A stretch of DNA of 34,960 nt from an uncultured Bacillota bacterium (GCA_947650795.1 CANSWR010000012.1:1-34960); one strand, 5' to 3'; positions 16,207 to 24,143 are shown, numbered from the stretch's first letter. Program-made: numbers and translations. The notes: generated by a model from the sequence alone, not told the origin.

Positions 16207-17202
16207 TTAATTTTTATAATACATTTGGTTTTTACTTGTTGGTTTATCTGGAATGGTTAAACTAACTAAACCTTGTTTAATAGCAGGATCAAGATATTGC
16301 CCTCTTAAGGTTTCTTTAGATTTTATTCCTAATTTTTCCATTATTTCAGTTGCTCTCATTGGTTTACCAGATTCCATAACATCTAACAATTTATTTATAT
16401 TAATTGTTTCATTTGTAATTGGTAGGTAAGAAGTAGATATTGCTTCATCTAAAGTTTCATCTATCATTTTTAACATAAATTCAATAAATACATTTGAGTT
16501 AGCATTTTTATGACAAAGAGTTATTGAATTATAGTATTCATCTTGATATTTATGAATTTTAGATTCAATTGGTAAATATTCAAAAATATCTTTCCATTTA
16601 TAAAGAATTAAATTTTGCCATAATCTAATTGTTCTACCATTACCATTTGTAAATGGATGAATAAATACAAATTCATAATGGAATATGCTTGATAAAACTA
16701 AAGGATGAATTGTATCCTTATTTTCATTTAACCATTCAAATAAATCGTTCATTAATGAATTAACTCTATCTCCTGGTGGACATACAAATATACAATTCCC
16801 ATTATCATCAAATACATCTTCTGAAGAAGTTCTAAATTCTCCAGATACTTCTTCAACTAAGAAAGTTATAACTCCATGAACCTTTTTTAAGTCATCAATA
16901 GAGTATGGATTAATATCTTTTAACATTTCATATGCTTTATAAGCATTTTTAACTTCTTGAATGTCTTTTTGTTTACCAACAACTAATTTACCATTGATAA
17001 CATCTTTTACTTGTTCTAAACTAAGTGAATTATTTTCAATAGCAACAGAAGAGTGAACTGAATTGATTTTAGTTTGTTTTCTTAAATGTGGTGTTTTATC
17101 TAAATTAGTAAAAGAATCTAATTTGCCGATTTTTTCCATAATATTAGAAACTTTTTTTAACATTTCATTTGATATCTCAAATGGTGGAATATATTTATCC
17201 AT
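16207..17202 (-). CDS. Fic family protein with winged-helix C-terminus
   Basis: 331 aa. Start at 17202 (MDKYIPPF) because GAGGTG lies 6 nt upstream; the longer frame would start inside that site. Fic proteins transfer AMP (or other phosphate-bearing groups) to target hydroxyls. The catalytic loop HPFTNGNGRTIRLW is intact, H182 being the key residue. SVAIENN (51-57) matches the inhibitory helix [ST]xxxE[GN] of class II Fic proteins, whose Glu blocks ATP, so it is probably self-restrained. The last ~70 residues look like a winged helix (RATEIMEKLGIKSKETLRG). No antitoxin gene is adjacent. Flanked by two copies of a hairpin and by a dead transposase, suggesting past insertion. Target unknown. 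Confidence 0.88.
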   Translation of the reverse strand: MDKYIPPFEISNEMLKKVSNIMEKIGKLDSFTNLDKTPHLRKQTKINSVHSSVAIENNSLSLEQVKDVINGKLVVGKQKDIQEVKNAYKAYEMLKDINPYSIDDLKKVHGVITFLVEEVSGEFRTSSEDVFDDNGNCIFVCPPGDRVNSLMNDLFEWLNENKDTIHPLVLSSIFHYEFVFIHPFTNGNGRTIRLWQNLILYKWKDIFEYLPIESKIHKYQDEYYNSITLCHKNANSNVFIEFMLKMIDETLDEAISTSYLPITNETININKLLDVMESGKPMRATEIMEKLGIKSKETLRGQYLDPAIKQGLVSLTIPDKPTSKNQMYYKN

Positions 17203-17348
17203 TAAAATCACCTCATTTTGTTATTTATATTATAACATTTTATTAAAAAATATACAACACATCTTGCTTAAATCCTACTTAAGTCTTACTTAAAATTCAT
17301 AATCATCAGATTTATCTTTTTCATATTTTTTTTACTTAAACTTTTAAA

Positions 17349-17388
17349 GGAGCTGAGTGAAATTATTCATTTCTACTCGGCTCCTTCT
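17349..17388 (-). terminator. Repeated hairpin, copy 2, after the pyrophosphatase gene
   Basis: Strong stem on the minus strand: GGAGC-GAGT pairs with ACTC-GCTCC across a C/A mismatch, then an inner GAAAT/ATTTC. It follows the pyrophosphatase stop by about 20 nt, with only a modest T tract. Near-copy of 16135-16180. Confidence 0.6.
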
Positions 17389-17404
17389 AATTTTTAAAAA
17401 CATT

Positions 17405-18301
17405 TTACTTTAATTTTAAATTTAATTTAGCATTTATAGCTTCTTCTGTTTGTGGCATTATAGTATTACCACGTGATGTATAAAATTCATAACTTCTAAC
17501 ATTATAATATTTAGAAGTTATATCATAAACTGTAGTTTTAAATCTAGTCATATCATGTACTATGAATACAAATAGTTTTAAATCGTTTTCTTTTACATAT
17601 GTCATTAAACTGTCTATTATGAATGCTAATTCAGATGAAATTTTAGTTATATCTTCTACTTGTATGTATGACGATTCAACGAATGTCCCATTAAATTTGT
17701 AGTTTTTTAGTCCATTTAGTTTTGCTTCTTCAAGATTATTTAAGTCTGTTAAACATAAACCTGCTTTATATAATCTCTCATAGTCTATATTATATTTTTT
17801 ACACATCTCTTTTACCCATATAATATCTAATTCATTAGTTTTAGTTGAATGAAACGATGCTGTGTCAATCATTGTAGCTAATATAGCTAATTCAATGTCA
17901 TGTTTATTAAAGTATTCTTCATATTCTCTACATATTATACAAGAAGTTGAACTTGATAACTCATTTTGATACCATGGTATTTTTAATCCAATTTTATCTG
18001 GATGATGGTCTATAACTGCTACAATTATACCGTTCACTTTTCTAATGTGATGATCTACTAATAAGTATTTATATTCTCTTGTTTCTGGTAAATCTTTTTG
18101 ATAACCATACTCTTTTATATTTAATCCAAAATTACTACATATAGTTAAACTTTCTAAATCTATTTTTTTATCTGGAATTATAAATTCTGCTTTAAAACCT
18201 TTTGATAACATTAGTTTTTCTAATAGGTAACCACTTATTATACTATCAACATCAGGATTTTCATGGCCTAGTATAATGTATTTACTTAAGAATTTGTCCA
18301 T
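17405..18301 (-). CDS. ppaC: DHH-family manganese-dependent inorganic pyrophosphatase-like protein
   Basis: 298 aa, about the length of family II pyrophosphatases. N-terminal GHENPDVDS (12-20) gives the His and two Asp ligands; LVDHHIRK and VIDHHPDKIG provide the DHH motif; DTASFHSTKT is the next conserved Asp region. A DHHA2-like C-terminus follows. It would hydrolyse the PPi made by prs-dependent, NadD and NadE reactions. AAGGAGG precedes the ATG. It sits 61 nt after prs and probably shares its transcript. A different DHH phosphoesterase activity is possible. Confidence 0.82.
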   Translation of the reverse strand: MDKFLSKYIILGHENPDVDSIISGYLLEKLMLSKGFKAEFIIPDKKIDLESLTICSNFGLNIKEYGYQKDLPETREYKYLLVDHHIRKVNGIIVAVIDHHPDKIGLKIPWYQNELSSSTSCIICREYEEYFNKHDIELAILATMIDTASFHSTKTNELDIIWVKEMCKKYNIDYERLYKAGLCLTDLNNLEEAKLNGLKNYKFNGTFVESSYIQVEDITKISSELAFIIDSLMTYVKENDLKLFVFIVHDMTRFKTTVYDITSKYYNVRSYEFYTSRGNTIMPQTEEAINAKLNLKLK

Positions 18302-18362
18302 ATTTCCTCCTTTTTGAAAGTTATTTTAACATTTTTTTTAATATTAATAAAGAAAAAGTTTT

Positions 18363-19403
18363 TTATTTAGATAAATATTCATGTAATGATTTTTTGTTAT
18401 GTAAGTCATTAATAATTCTTGCTAATATGTATGAAATGTCTACTAATTTAAACCATTCACTTTCAATTATATTTTGTGGTATAAATGAGGCATTAGTTGA
18501 ATATATTTTATTAAAAAGTCCTTTTTTATATGCTTCATTAAAGATTTCTGTTCCTTCTGTAAATAAGGCGAATGTTGCTGCTAAGTAAATATTTTTTGCT
18601 CCTCTTTCTCTTAACATTTCACATACTTCTAACATAGAAGATCCACTTGAAATCATGTCGTCAACTACTATTATATTTTTTCCTTCTACTGAAGAACCAA
18701 TATATGCGTGTTCAATTATTGGATTTTTGCCATTTACTACTTTTGATAAATCTCTTCTTTTATAGAAAGCTCCTACATCACATCTAAGTAAGTCAGCATA
18801 GTATCTTGCACGTTCCATAGCACCCATATCTGGGCTTATTACTAGCATATTGTCTATATTTGGGTAATCATTTATAAGAGATTCTAGTATTTGTTTTGTT
18901 GGATACACATTATTAAATGAAGTATAAGGTATAGCGTTACAAATACTTGGGTCATGTACATCATATGTAATTATGTTGTTAACTTTTAATCTTTCTAATT
19001 CTCTTAGGGAAACTGCACAATCTAAACTTTCTCTTGATTTTCTTTTGTGTTGTCTAGATTCATATAATAAAGGCATTATTACATTTATTTTAGAAGCATG
19101 CCCGCTCATTGCTGAAATAACACGTTTTATGTCCTGATAGTGTTCATCTGGTGCCATGTGATTAGTGTATCCGTGCATATTGTAGGTTATATTATAGTTA
19201 CCTACATCTGCAAGTATAAATATGTCTTTCTCTCTAACTGTATCCTTTATACTTACTTTCCCTTCTCCATTATTAAACCTATCTACTTTTATAGGTAAAA
19301 TAAAGCTTTCTTTTGAACTCCTTAGTTCTTTAAGATATTCATTAATCTTGTCTCCTAGTTCTTTATGACTTTCAAGCACGATTAATCTTAAATCATTATC
19401 CAT
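18363..19403 (-). CDS. prs: Ribose-phosphate pyrophosphokinase (PRPP synthetase)
   Basis: 346 aa. Makes PRPP from ribose 5-phosphate and ATP. Landmarks: RFNNGEGKVSI (the FxDGE-like ATP loop), MPLLYESRQHKRKSRES (flexible RQD-type loop), ISPDMGAMERARYYAD (pyrophosphate-binding) and VVDDMISSGSSMLE (PRPP-binding loop). The N-terminus and inserts are longer than in E. coli Prs, a variant common in anaerobic Bacillota. AAAGGTGG precedes the ATG. It lies directly downstream of the cassette array but has its own promoter candidate at 19579-19607. Confidence 0.92.
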   Translation of the reverse strand: MDNDLRLIVLESHKELGDKINEYLKELRSSKESFILPIKVDRFNNGEGKVSIKDTVREKDIFILADVGNYNITYNMHGYTNHMAPDEHYQDIKRVISAMSGHASKINVIMPLLYESRQHKRKSRESLDCAVSLRELERLKVNNIITYDVHDPSICNAIPYTSFNNVYPTKQILESLINDYPNIDNMLVISPDMGAMERARYYADLLRCDVGAFYKRRDLSKVVNGKNPIIEHAYIGSSVEGKNIIVVDDMISSGSSMLEVCEMLRERGAKNIYLAATFALFTEGTEIFNEAYKKGLFNKIYSTNASFIPQNIIESEWFKLVDISYILARIINDLHNKKSLHEYLSK

Positions 19404-19578
19404 TTTATACCACCTTTCAATTTATTAATAACATATTAATTTGTTATATTTCAAGTAATTTTATATAGGTTTACATTTTTTGTTATTTTTCAAGTCAGTA
19501 ATGTATTTTAGTTTGCGTTAAATTTATTAAAGATTTTGAAATATATATTACTAGTTTATCTTATATATTTCTATCTAC

Positions 19579-19607
19579 ATTATATGTGTATTTATGACAC
19601 TTGTTAA
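19579..19607 (-). promoter_or_regulatory. Candidate promoter of prs
   Basis: TTAACA (19602-19607), 17-nt spacer, TATAAT (19579-19584), giving a leader of about 165 nt. The rest of 19404-19740 is AT-rich with no further gene that I can see. Confidence 0.55.
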
Positions 19608-19612
19608 TGATA

Positions 19613-19645
19613 AATAATAAAACTTTTTTGAAGTTTTGATTATTA
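19613..19645 (-). terminator. AT-only hairpin between array and prs
   Basis: Minus strand: AAAACTT and AAGTTTT pair with a short A-rich loop, extended by AATAAT/ATTATT. It could end or slow transcripts leaving the array. Weak, because no G-C pairs beyond one and no clean T-run. Confidence 0.35.
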
Positions 19646-19818
19646 TGTAAGTAAAATTGTTTATTAATAATTGTTGTTATTTAATGAGCGTATGTTCTTA
19701 ATATTTTTATTAACATTGAATAATACTTTCTTATTAAGGCATTATACAATGTTTGTTTCTCTTGAATCTTTTCTACTATAACTCAAATTATGAAAAAACT
19801 TTATCAAAGAGAAATTTA

Positions 19819-19941
19819 CTAACGAACGACTCCACCAGTTTCACTATTTTGAACCAGAGTACTATTTAAGTGACCATCAGCATTAGTACCATACACAATG
19901 AATACGCCTGCATTGCTATACCACAATATACACGGACTCAT
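19819..19941 (-). other. Variable-domain cassette 1
   Basis: Encodes 40 residues, MSPCILWY...VFIVYG...GHLNS...GGVVR, then TAG. Open throughout, no ribosome binding site. Hairpin 19756-19814 follows. Last cassette in transcription order. Confidence 0.85.
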
Positions 19942-20114
19942 TTTATAAAAAATAAATCTAATACTATTTAATTTAATCATATAAAACCATATTTTTATTA
20001 TATTTTCTTTTTCATATAATAAATCATTATTTTATATTCAATAGCATTTGTTTCTCTTAAATTCTTTCTACTATAATATTAATTATGAAAAAACTTTTTT
20101 CTAAAGAGAAATTA

Positions 20115-20228
20115 CTAACGAACGACTCCATAGCCATCAGAGTTAGCAAAAGATAAAGAGCCAAGATTACTAGAACCATATACATAGAACACATGAGCAT
20201 TGCCATTCCAAAACTCATGCGGACTCAT
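20115..20228 (-). other. Variable-domain cassette 2
   Basis: Encodes 37 residues, MSPHEFWNGNAHVF, VYGSSNLGSLS, ending GYGVVR and TAG. Hairpin 20051-20111 follows. Confidence 0.85.
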
Positions 20229-20435
20229 TACTTTTGATTATCAAAATATTATTCATTTTTATTTTATCATAAATAAAATTTAAAAATACTCACTCTATAT
20301 TATTTTCTAAAAACTATACTAATATTATAAATTAATTGTATTTTCATGTATTATTGAATAATATTTGTTTCTCTTAAATTCTTTCTACTATAATATTAAT
20401 TATGAAAAAACTTTTTTCTAAAGAGAAATTCTGAA

Positions 20436-20545
20436 CGAACGACTCCAGCAGCAAGATTACTACTATGCCAACCTACTTCGCCAGGACTATTAACACTTAT
20501 AATGAACATAACCGCACTAGCGTCATTCGAATTATACGGACTCAT
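20436..20545 (-). other. Variable-domain cassette 3
   Basis: MSPYNSNDASAVMFII...AAGVVR, open; the frame runs on through the hairpin (20368-20428) to a stop. Its middle (SVNSPGEVGWHSS) departs most from the consensus G-S-x-x-P-G-x-L-S. Confidence 0.8.
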
Positions 20546-20721
20546 TATAACTTGAATAAATATCTTTCGTTTTTCAATATTTTTATTTGTTTTCATTAAA
20601 TACTAAAATAGAATTACTAACTTAATTTTTCCTCTGAAAACCTAGAATAATAATATTTATTTCTTAAAGTTTTTCTACTAGAATATAATTATTAAAAAAC
20701 TTATCAAAGAGAAATTTTGGA

Positions 20722-20846
20722 CGAACGACTCCACGAGTATCATGAACACCAGCGCCACTCAAGTAACCAGGAAAGCTAGAAGCATGCACAATGAAAATTG
20801 TTTCACGCAAACCATAGCCCCAATCATCATAAAAATACGGACTCAT
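20722..20846 (-). other. Variable-domain cassette 4
   Basis: MSPYFYDDWGYGLRETIFIV, HASSFPGYLSGAGVHDTR, GVVRP. Its last 64 nt before GTCGTTCG are identical to cassette 5, while the first half differs. The downstream hairpin (20658-20714) is degenerate. Confidence 0.85.
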
Positions 20847-21033
20847 TAATTTTTTAATATTATCCAGTTACAATTTATTAACTATTACTTTATTATAAAA
20901 TATTCTAAATAATACTAATTTTATAATATTTTAAATTTTCAGCTAAACGCTTTGAATAATATTTGTTTCTCTATAATTTTTCCTACTATAACATTTATTA
21001 TGAAAAAATTTTATTAAAGAGAAATTACTAAGA

Positions 21034-21158
21034 CGAACCACTCCACGAGTATCATGAACACCAGCGCCACTCAAGTAACCAGGAAAGCTAGAAGCATGCA
21101 CAACGAACGCGTGCACGTAGTAAGAGCTACCAATCTGTCCTAAGCCATGCGGACTCAT
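21034..21158 (-). other. Variable-domain cassette 5
   Basis: MSPHGLGQIGSSYYVHAFVV, then the same HASSFPGYLSGAGVHDTR segment as cassette 4, ending GVVR spelled GTGGTTCG. Hairpin 20966-21024. Confidence 0.85.
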
Positions 21159-21350
21159 TATACATGATTTAATTAATACTATTTAAATTAAATCTTATAA
21201 AATCACATTCTTATTAAACTTTCTTTTTCATACTAATTTAATTATGCAATCTACTTATTACTTAAAAATATTTAATAGTATTTGTTTCTCTTAAATTTTT
21301 TCTACTATAATATTAATTATGAAAAAACTTTATTAAAGAGAAATTTCGGA

Positions 21351-21435
21351 CGAACGACTCCAGCAGAATCAAAAATTCTAGCTATACTCATATTTCCAGA
21401 ATTAAGAGAGCCTAACACATCAAACATGATCGCAT
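21351..21435 (-). other. Variable-domain cassette 6, 5'-truncated
   Basis: Readable from NAIMFDVLGSLNSGNM to SAGVVRP, but ATGAGTCCG and about 10-15 codons are missing; a TGA stop precedes the readable part. A broken member. Hairpin 21285-21343 intact. Confidence 0.75.
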
Positions 21436-21655
21436 TTCAATGCTTAAATACTACTATATTAATCAAATAATTTAATTAACATTTATTCATAGCAATAAAA
21501 ACAAGATGATACAATCATAAAACTTTCAAATATTTTACTAATTTTATTTATATTTTTGCTTTTTTATAATACTTTGAATAATGTTTGTTTCTCTTAAATT
21601 TTTTCTACTATAATATTAATTATGAAAAAACTTTATCAAAGAGAAATTACTAGGA

Positions 21656-21778
21656 CGAACAACTCCTTCAGCATGCTGAACACCTGCCCAACCCAAGTGG
21701 CCAGAAAAACGAGTACCCTCTGCAATGAATACGCGCGCTACCATAACCACTGTCCCACTCGAAGTAATACGGACTCAT
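21656..21778 (-). other. Variable-domain cassette 7, frameshifted
   Basis: MSPYYFEWDSGYGS reads in frame 1; VFIAEGTRFSGHLGWAG and VQHAEGVVRP read in another. One extra base in the first half breaks it. Its AGVQHAEGVVRP end is close to AGVSHAEGVIRP in the surface protein at 73-1512. Hairpin 21588-21646. Confidence 0.8.
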
Positions 21779-21985
21779 AAACATTTTTTAATAAAATATT
21801 TCCGTTTTTATTTTATTGTAAACGATTAAAAAAAACTAATTTGTATATTATTTTCTAGAAATCATACTAATATTATAAATCAATCGTATTTAATTATGTT
21901 TCATTGAATAATATTTGTTTCTCTTAAATCTTTTCCACTATAATATTAATTATGAAAAAATTTTTCTAAAGAGAAATTACTAGAA

Positions 21986-22110
21986 CGAACGACTCCATCA
22001 GTAACACGGACATGCGCACTACTCAAGTAGCCAGAACCATACGAATCCCACACCATGAACACACTTACATACCCAACGCTGGTGGTCCAATAAAAATCAA
22101 ACGGACTCAT
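21986..22110 (-). other. Variable-domain cassette 8
   Basis: MSPFDFYWTTSVGYVSVFMV, WDSYGSGYLSSAHVRVTDG, VVR; 42 residues, open. Hairpin 21918-21976 with bulge CACT. Confidence 0.85.
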
Positions 22111-22286
22111 ATTCAATTTTACTATAATATCATCTTAGCTATAATTTTATAATACTTTCAAAAATTATATTAATATTATAAATTGTTTGTATTAAATAAT
22201 TAATATAGTTGAGAATGGCATTTATTTTTCTTAAACTTTTTCTTCTATAAAATATTATGAAAATTTTTTAAGAGAAATTACTGGGA

Positions 22287-22405
22287 CGAACGACTCCATT
22301 AAGGTTGCCAACATGGGCACTAAAGAACTGGACAAAAACATCAGAACCTCGCACCATGAACACACCAACCCACTGATAACGATTATCTAATCCCCACGGA
22401 CTCAT
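22287..22405 (-). other. Variable-domain cassette 9
   Basis: MSPWGLDNRYQWVGVFMV, RGSDVFVQFFSAHVGNLNG, VVR; 40 residues. Hairpin 22226-22277 is the shortest and has bulge TTCT. Confidence 0.85.
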
Positions 22406-22579
22406 ATATTTTTTACAATATTATTATTTAGTTAAAATATTTATTATATAAAATTTTCTAATTTATACTAATCTTATTAATAATTTTAAGTTCAAAACTT
22501 TCTAATAATATTTGTTTCTCTTAAACTTTTTCTACTATAACCTTCGTTATGAAAAAATTATTTTAAGAGAAATTACTAA

Positions 22580-22692
22580 CGAACGACTCCATTATATGCG
22601 TTGACACTCATATGACTTAAGTGGCCAGGATTAGTAGAACCAAGCACATCGAACACCCGCACGTAACCATTAATCAATTCATGCGGACTCAT
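22580..22692 (-). other. Variable-domain cassette 10
   Basis: MSPHELINGYVRVFDVLGS, TNPGHLSHMSVNAYNG, VVR then TAG. The hairpin at 22515-22572 carries a compensatory C-G pair. Upstream it abuts cassette 11 with only ~30 nt between them. Confidence 0.85.
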
Positions 22693-22724
22693 TTATTCTT
22701 TTATTTTTAAAGAGAAATTTCTGA

Positions 22725-22828
22725 TGAACAACTCCATTACCGTGAATACTCCAATTGCCCAAACGGCCAGGGTAAGTAGTGTACAGAATAAATAACTGCA
22801 CGCCATCACTCCAATAACACGGACTCAC
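22725..22828 (-). other. Variable-domain cassette 11, shortened unit
   Basis: Starts GTGAGTCCG (not ATG), encodes SPCYWSDGVQLFILY...GRLGNWSIHGNG and ends GVVH instead of GVVR. Only one hairpin arm remains (22709-22717); the spacer and other arm to cassette 10 are lost. Confidence 0.8.
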
Positions 22829-23019
22829 TTTATTAATTCATAATATTATCCATTTATAGCTTATACTAACAATAAATTTATTATAAAACTTTCTTAATAA
22901 TACTAATCTTATAATATTCTAATTTTCTAACTACAACTTTGGATAATATTTGTTTCTCTTAAACTTTTTCTACTATAAACTAAATTATGAAAAAATTTTA
23001 TTGAAGAGAAATTTCTGGA

Positions 23020-23123
23020 CGAACGACTCCATTACCATCAACACTACCCCAACTCATATGACCAGGATTAGAGCCATATACACCGAACATAAATGCTCTA
23101 CTACTAAAATGAGTCGGACTCAT
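23020..23123 (-). other. Variable-domain cassette 12
   Basis: MSPTHFSSRAFMFGVYGS, NPGHMSWGSVDGNGVVR; 35 residues, with cassette 11 the shortest core. Hairpin 22953-23011. Confidence 0.85.
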
Positions 23124-23316
23124 AAAAATTTTACTATAATATCATCCTAATATATAAATATCATTTATTAATAAAGAATTTATAATTATTTACTAAATCT
23201 TAATCATAAATAATATAATTTTTAGTCATTATGACATAAATAATATTTGTTTCTCTATAAATTTTTTCTACTATAATTTACATTATGAAAAATTAAAATA
23301 AGAGAAATTACCGAGA

Positions 23317-23429
23317 CGAACGACTCCACTAACATCTTGAACACCAGCATAACTCAAGTGGCCAGAATAAGTAGAAGCATGCACATTGAACATGACTGCG
23401 TAAGTGCCATTCCAACTCCACGGACTCAT
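23317..23429 (-). other. Variable-domain cassette 13
   Basis: MSPWSWNGTYAVMFNVHAS, TYSGHLSYAGVQDVSGVVR; 38 residues. Central HAS codons resemble cassettes 4 and 5. Hairpin 23250-23307. Confidence 0.85.
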
Positions 23430-23626
23430 AATAACTTTACACAATATTATCCATATATAGCTTATATTAGTAATTAATCTATTATAAAACTTTCTTAATA
23501 ATACTAATTTTATAATATTCTTAAATTTTTAGTTATAAACCTTTGGATAATATTTGTTTCTCTTAAATCTTTTCCACTATAACTTTTCATTACGAAATAA
23601 CTTTTATTACAGAGAAATTACTAGGA

Positions 23627-23751
23627 CGAACGACTCCATTGACATTGCCGACGAACGAATCGGTCGAGCGGCCAGGATAATCAGAACCAGACACAAAGAA
23701 GACGCGTGCGATGTAAGAACTGCCACTCCAAACGAAGTCAAGCGGACTCAT
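23627..23751 (-). other. Variable-domain cassette 14
   Basis: MSPLDFVWSGSSYIARVFFV, SGSDYPGRSTDSFVGNVNG, VVR; 42 residues, visibly GC-richer than its surroundings. Hairpin 23557-23617 is less well paired. Confidence 0.85.
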
Positions 23752-23963
23752 ATAAATAATTTCTAATATTATCCATTTTTATTTTATCAAATTACAATTA
23801 AAAATAACACTAATTTTATAATATTTTTTAAAGTTAATACTAATATTATAGATTAGTGAAATTTAATATTTAGTCATGTGACAATGGATAATATTGTTTC
23901 TCTAAAATCTTTTTCCACTATAAACTATATTATGAAAAGATTTTATTAAAGAGAAATTACTGA

Positions 23964-24076
23964 CGAACGACTCCACGAGTATCTTGAACTCCCGCGTTAC
24001 TCAAGTAGCCAGGACCAGTAGACCCCCACACAACGAACACGATTGCAGTAGAGCCATTCCAATCCAACGGACTCAT
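23964..24076 (-). other. Variable-domain cassette 15
   Basis: MSPLDWNGSTAIVFVVWGS, TGPGYLSNAGVQDTRGVVR; 38 residues. First in transcription order, next to the rpoC terminator. Hand count gives 19 A in 113 nt of coding strand. Hairpin 23897-23956. Confidence 0.85.
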
Positions 24077-24082
24077 TATTTT

Positions 24083-24110
24083 TTAATACTATCCATAAAT
24101 ATTTTGTCAA
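24083..24110 (-). promoter_or_regulatory. Candidate promoter at the head of the array
   Basis: TTGACA (24105-24110), 16-nt spacer, TATTAA (24083-24088) on the minus strand, between the rpoC terminator and cassette 15. It could drive a transcript of the whole array, but the spacing is not optimal and the start would fall almost on the cassette ATG. Confidence 0.35.
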
Positions 24111-24143
24111 AATTAAATAAAAAAGTCTATATCTATATTACAT

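Larger units (their letters stand above)
19740..24090 (-). repeat. Array of 15 variable-domain cassettes with structured repeats
   Basis: A 4.3-kb array of units of about 287-332 bp (one shortened to 136 bp), all sense on the minus strand. In transcription order each unit has: ATGAGTCCG; a variable, open segment; GGAGTCGTTCG; a hairpin TTTCTCTT...AAGAGAAA of 52-61 nt with an inner stem (TTTTTC/GAAAAA, then ATAA/TTAT) and a one-sided 4-nt bulge (plus-strand TACT or CACT); then an AT-rich spacer with inverted repeats AATATTATCC/GGATAATATT. Hairpins at 19756-19814, 20051-20111, 20368-20428, 20658-20714, 20966-21024, 21285-21343, 21588-21646, 21918-21976, 22226-22277, 22515-22572, 22953-23011, 23250-23307, 23557-23617 and 23897-23956. 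No cassette has a ribosome binding site. Encoded segments match the variable part of the surface protein at 73-1512. Interpreted as silent donors. Confidence 0.9.

Noticed and set aside
16207..17202. Fic-type toxin of a toxin-antitoxin pair
   Set aside because: No separate antitoxin gene is adjacent, and an internal inhibitory helix motif is present.
20396..21158. Cassettes as independent small proteins of 60-71 residues
   Set aside because: The longer frames arise from reading through the hairpin; no ribosome binding site, and other cassettes stop right after GVVR.
21282..23766. Plus-strand ORFs of 62-70 codons beginning MFLLNFF/MFLLNLF across several hairpins
   Set aside because: They start in the conserved hairpin, lack ribosome binding sites, and are the reverse of the cassette frame; the shared start only mirrors the repeat.
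19756..23956. A promoter inside every hairpin (TATTAT/TATAGT on the minus strand with TTGATA upstream)
   Set aside because: The -35-like bases occur only in a few copies, and the conserved bases are explained by stem pairing. Not excluded, but not supported as a shared feature.
19740..24090. CRISPR array
   Set aside because: Units of about 300 bp with coding, frame-keeping variable parts and imperfect repeats; no 25-40-nt identical repeats or cas genes.
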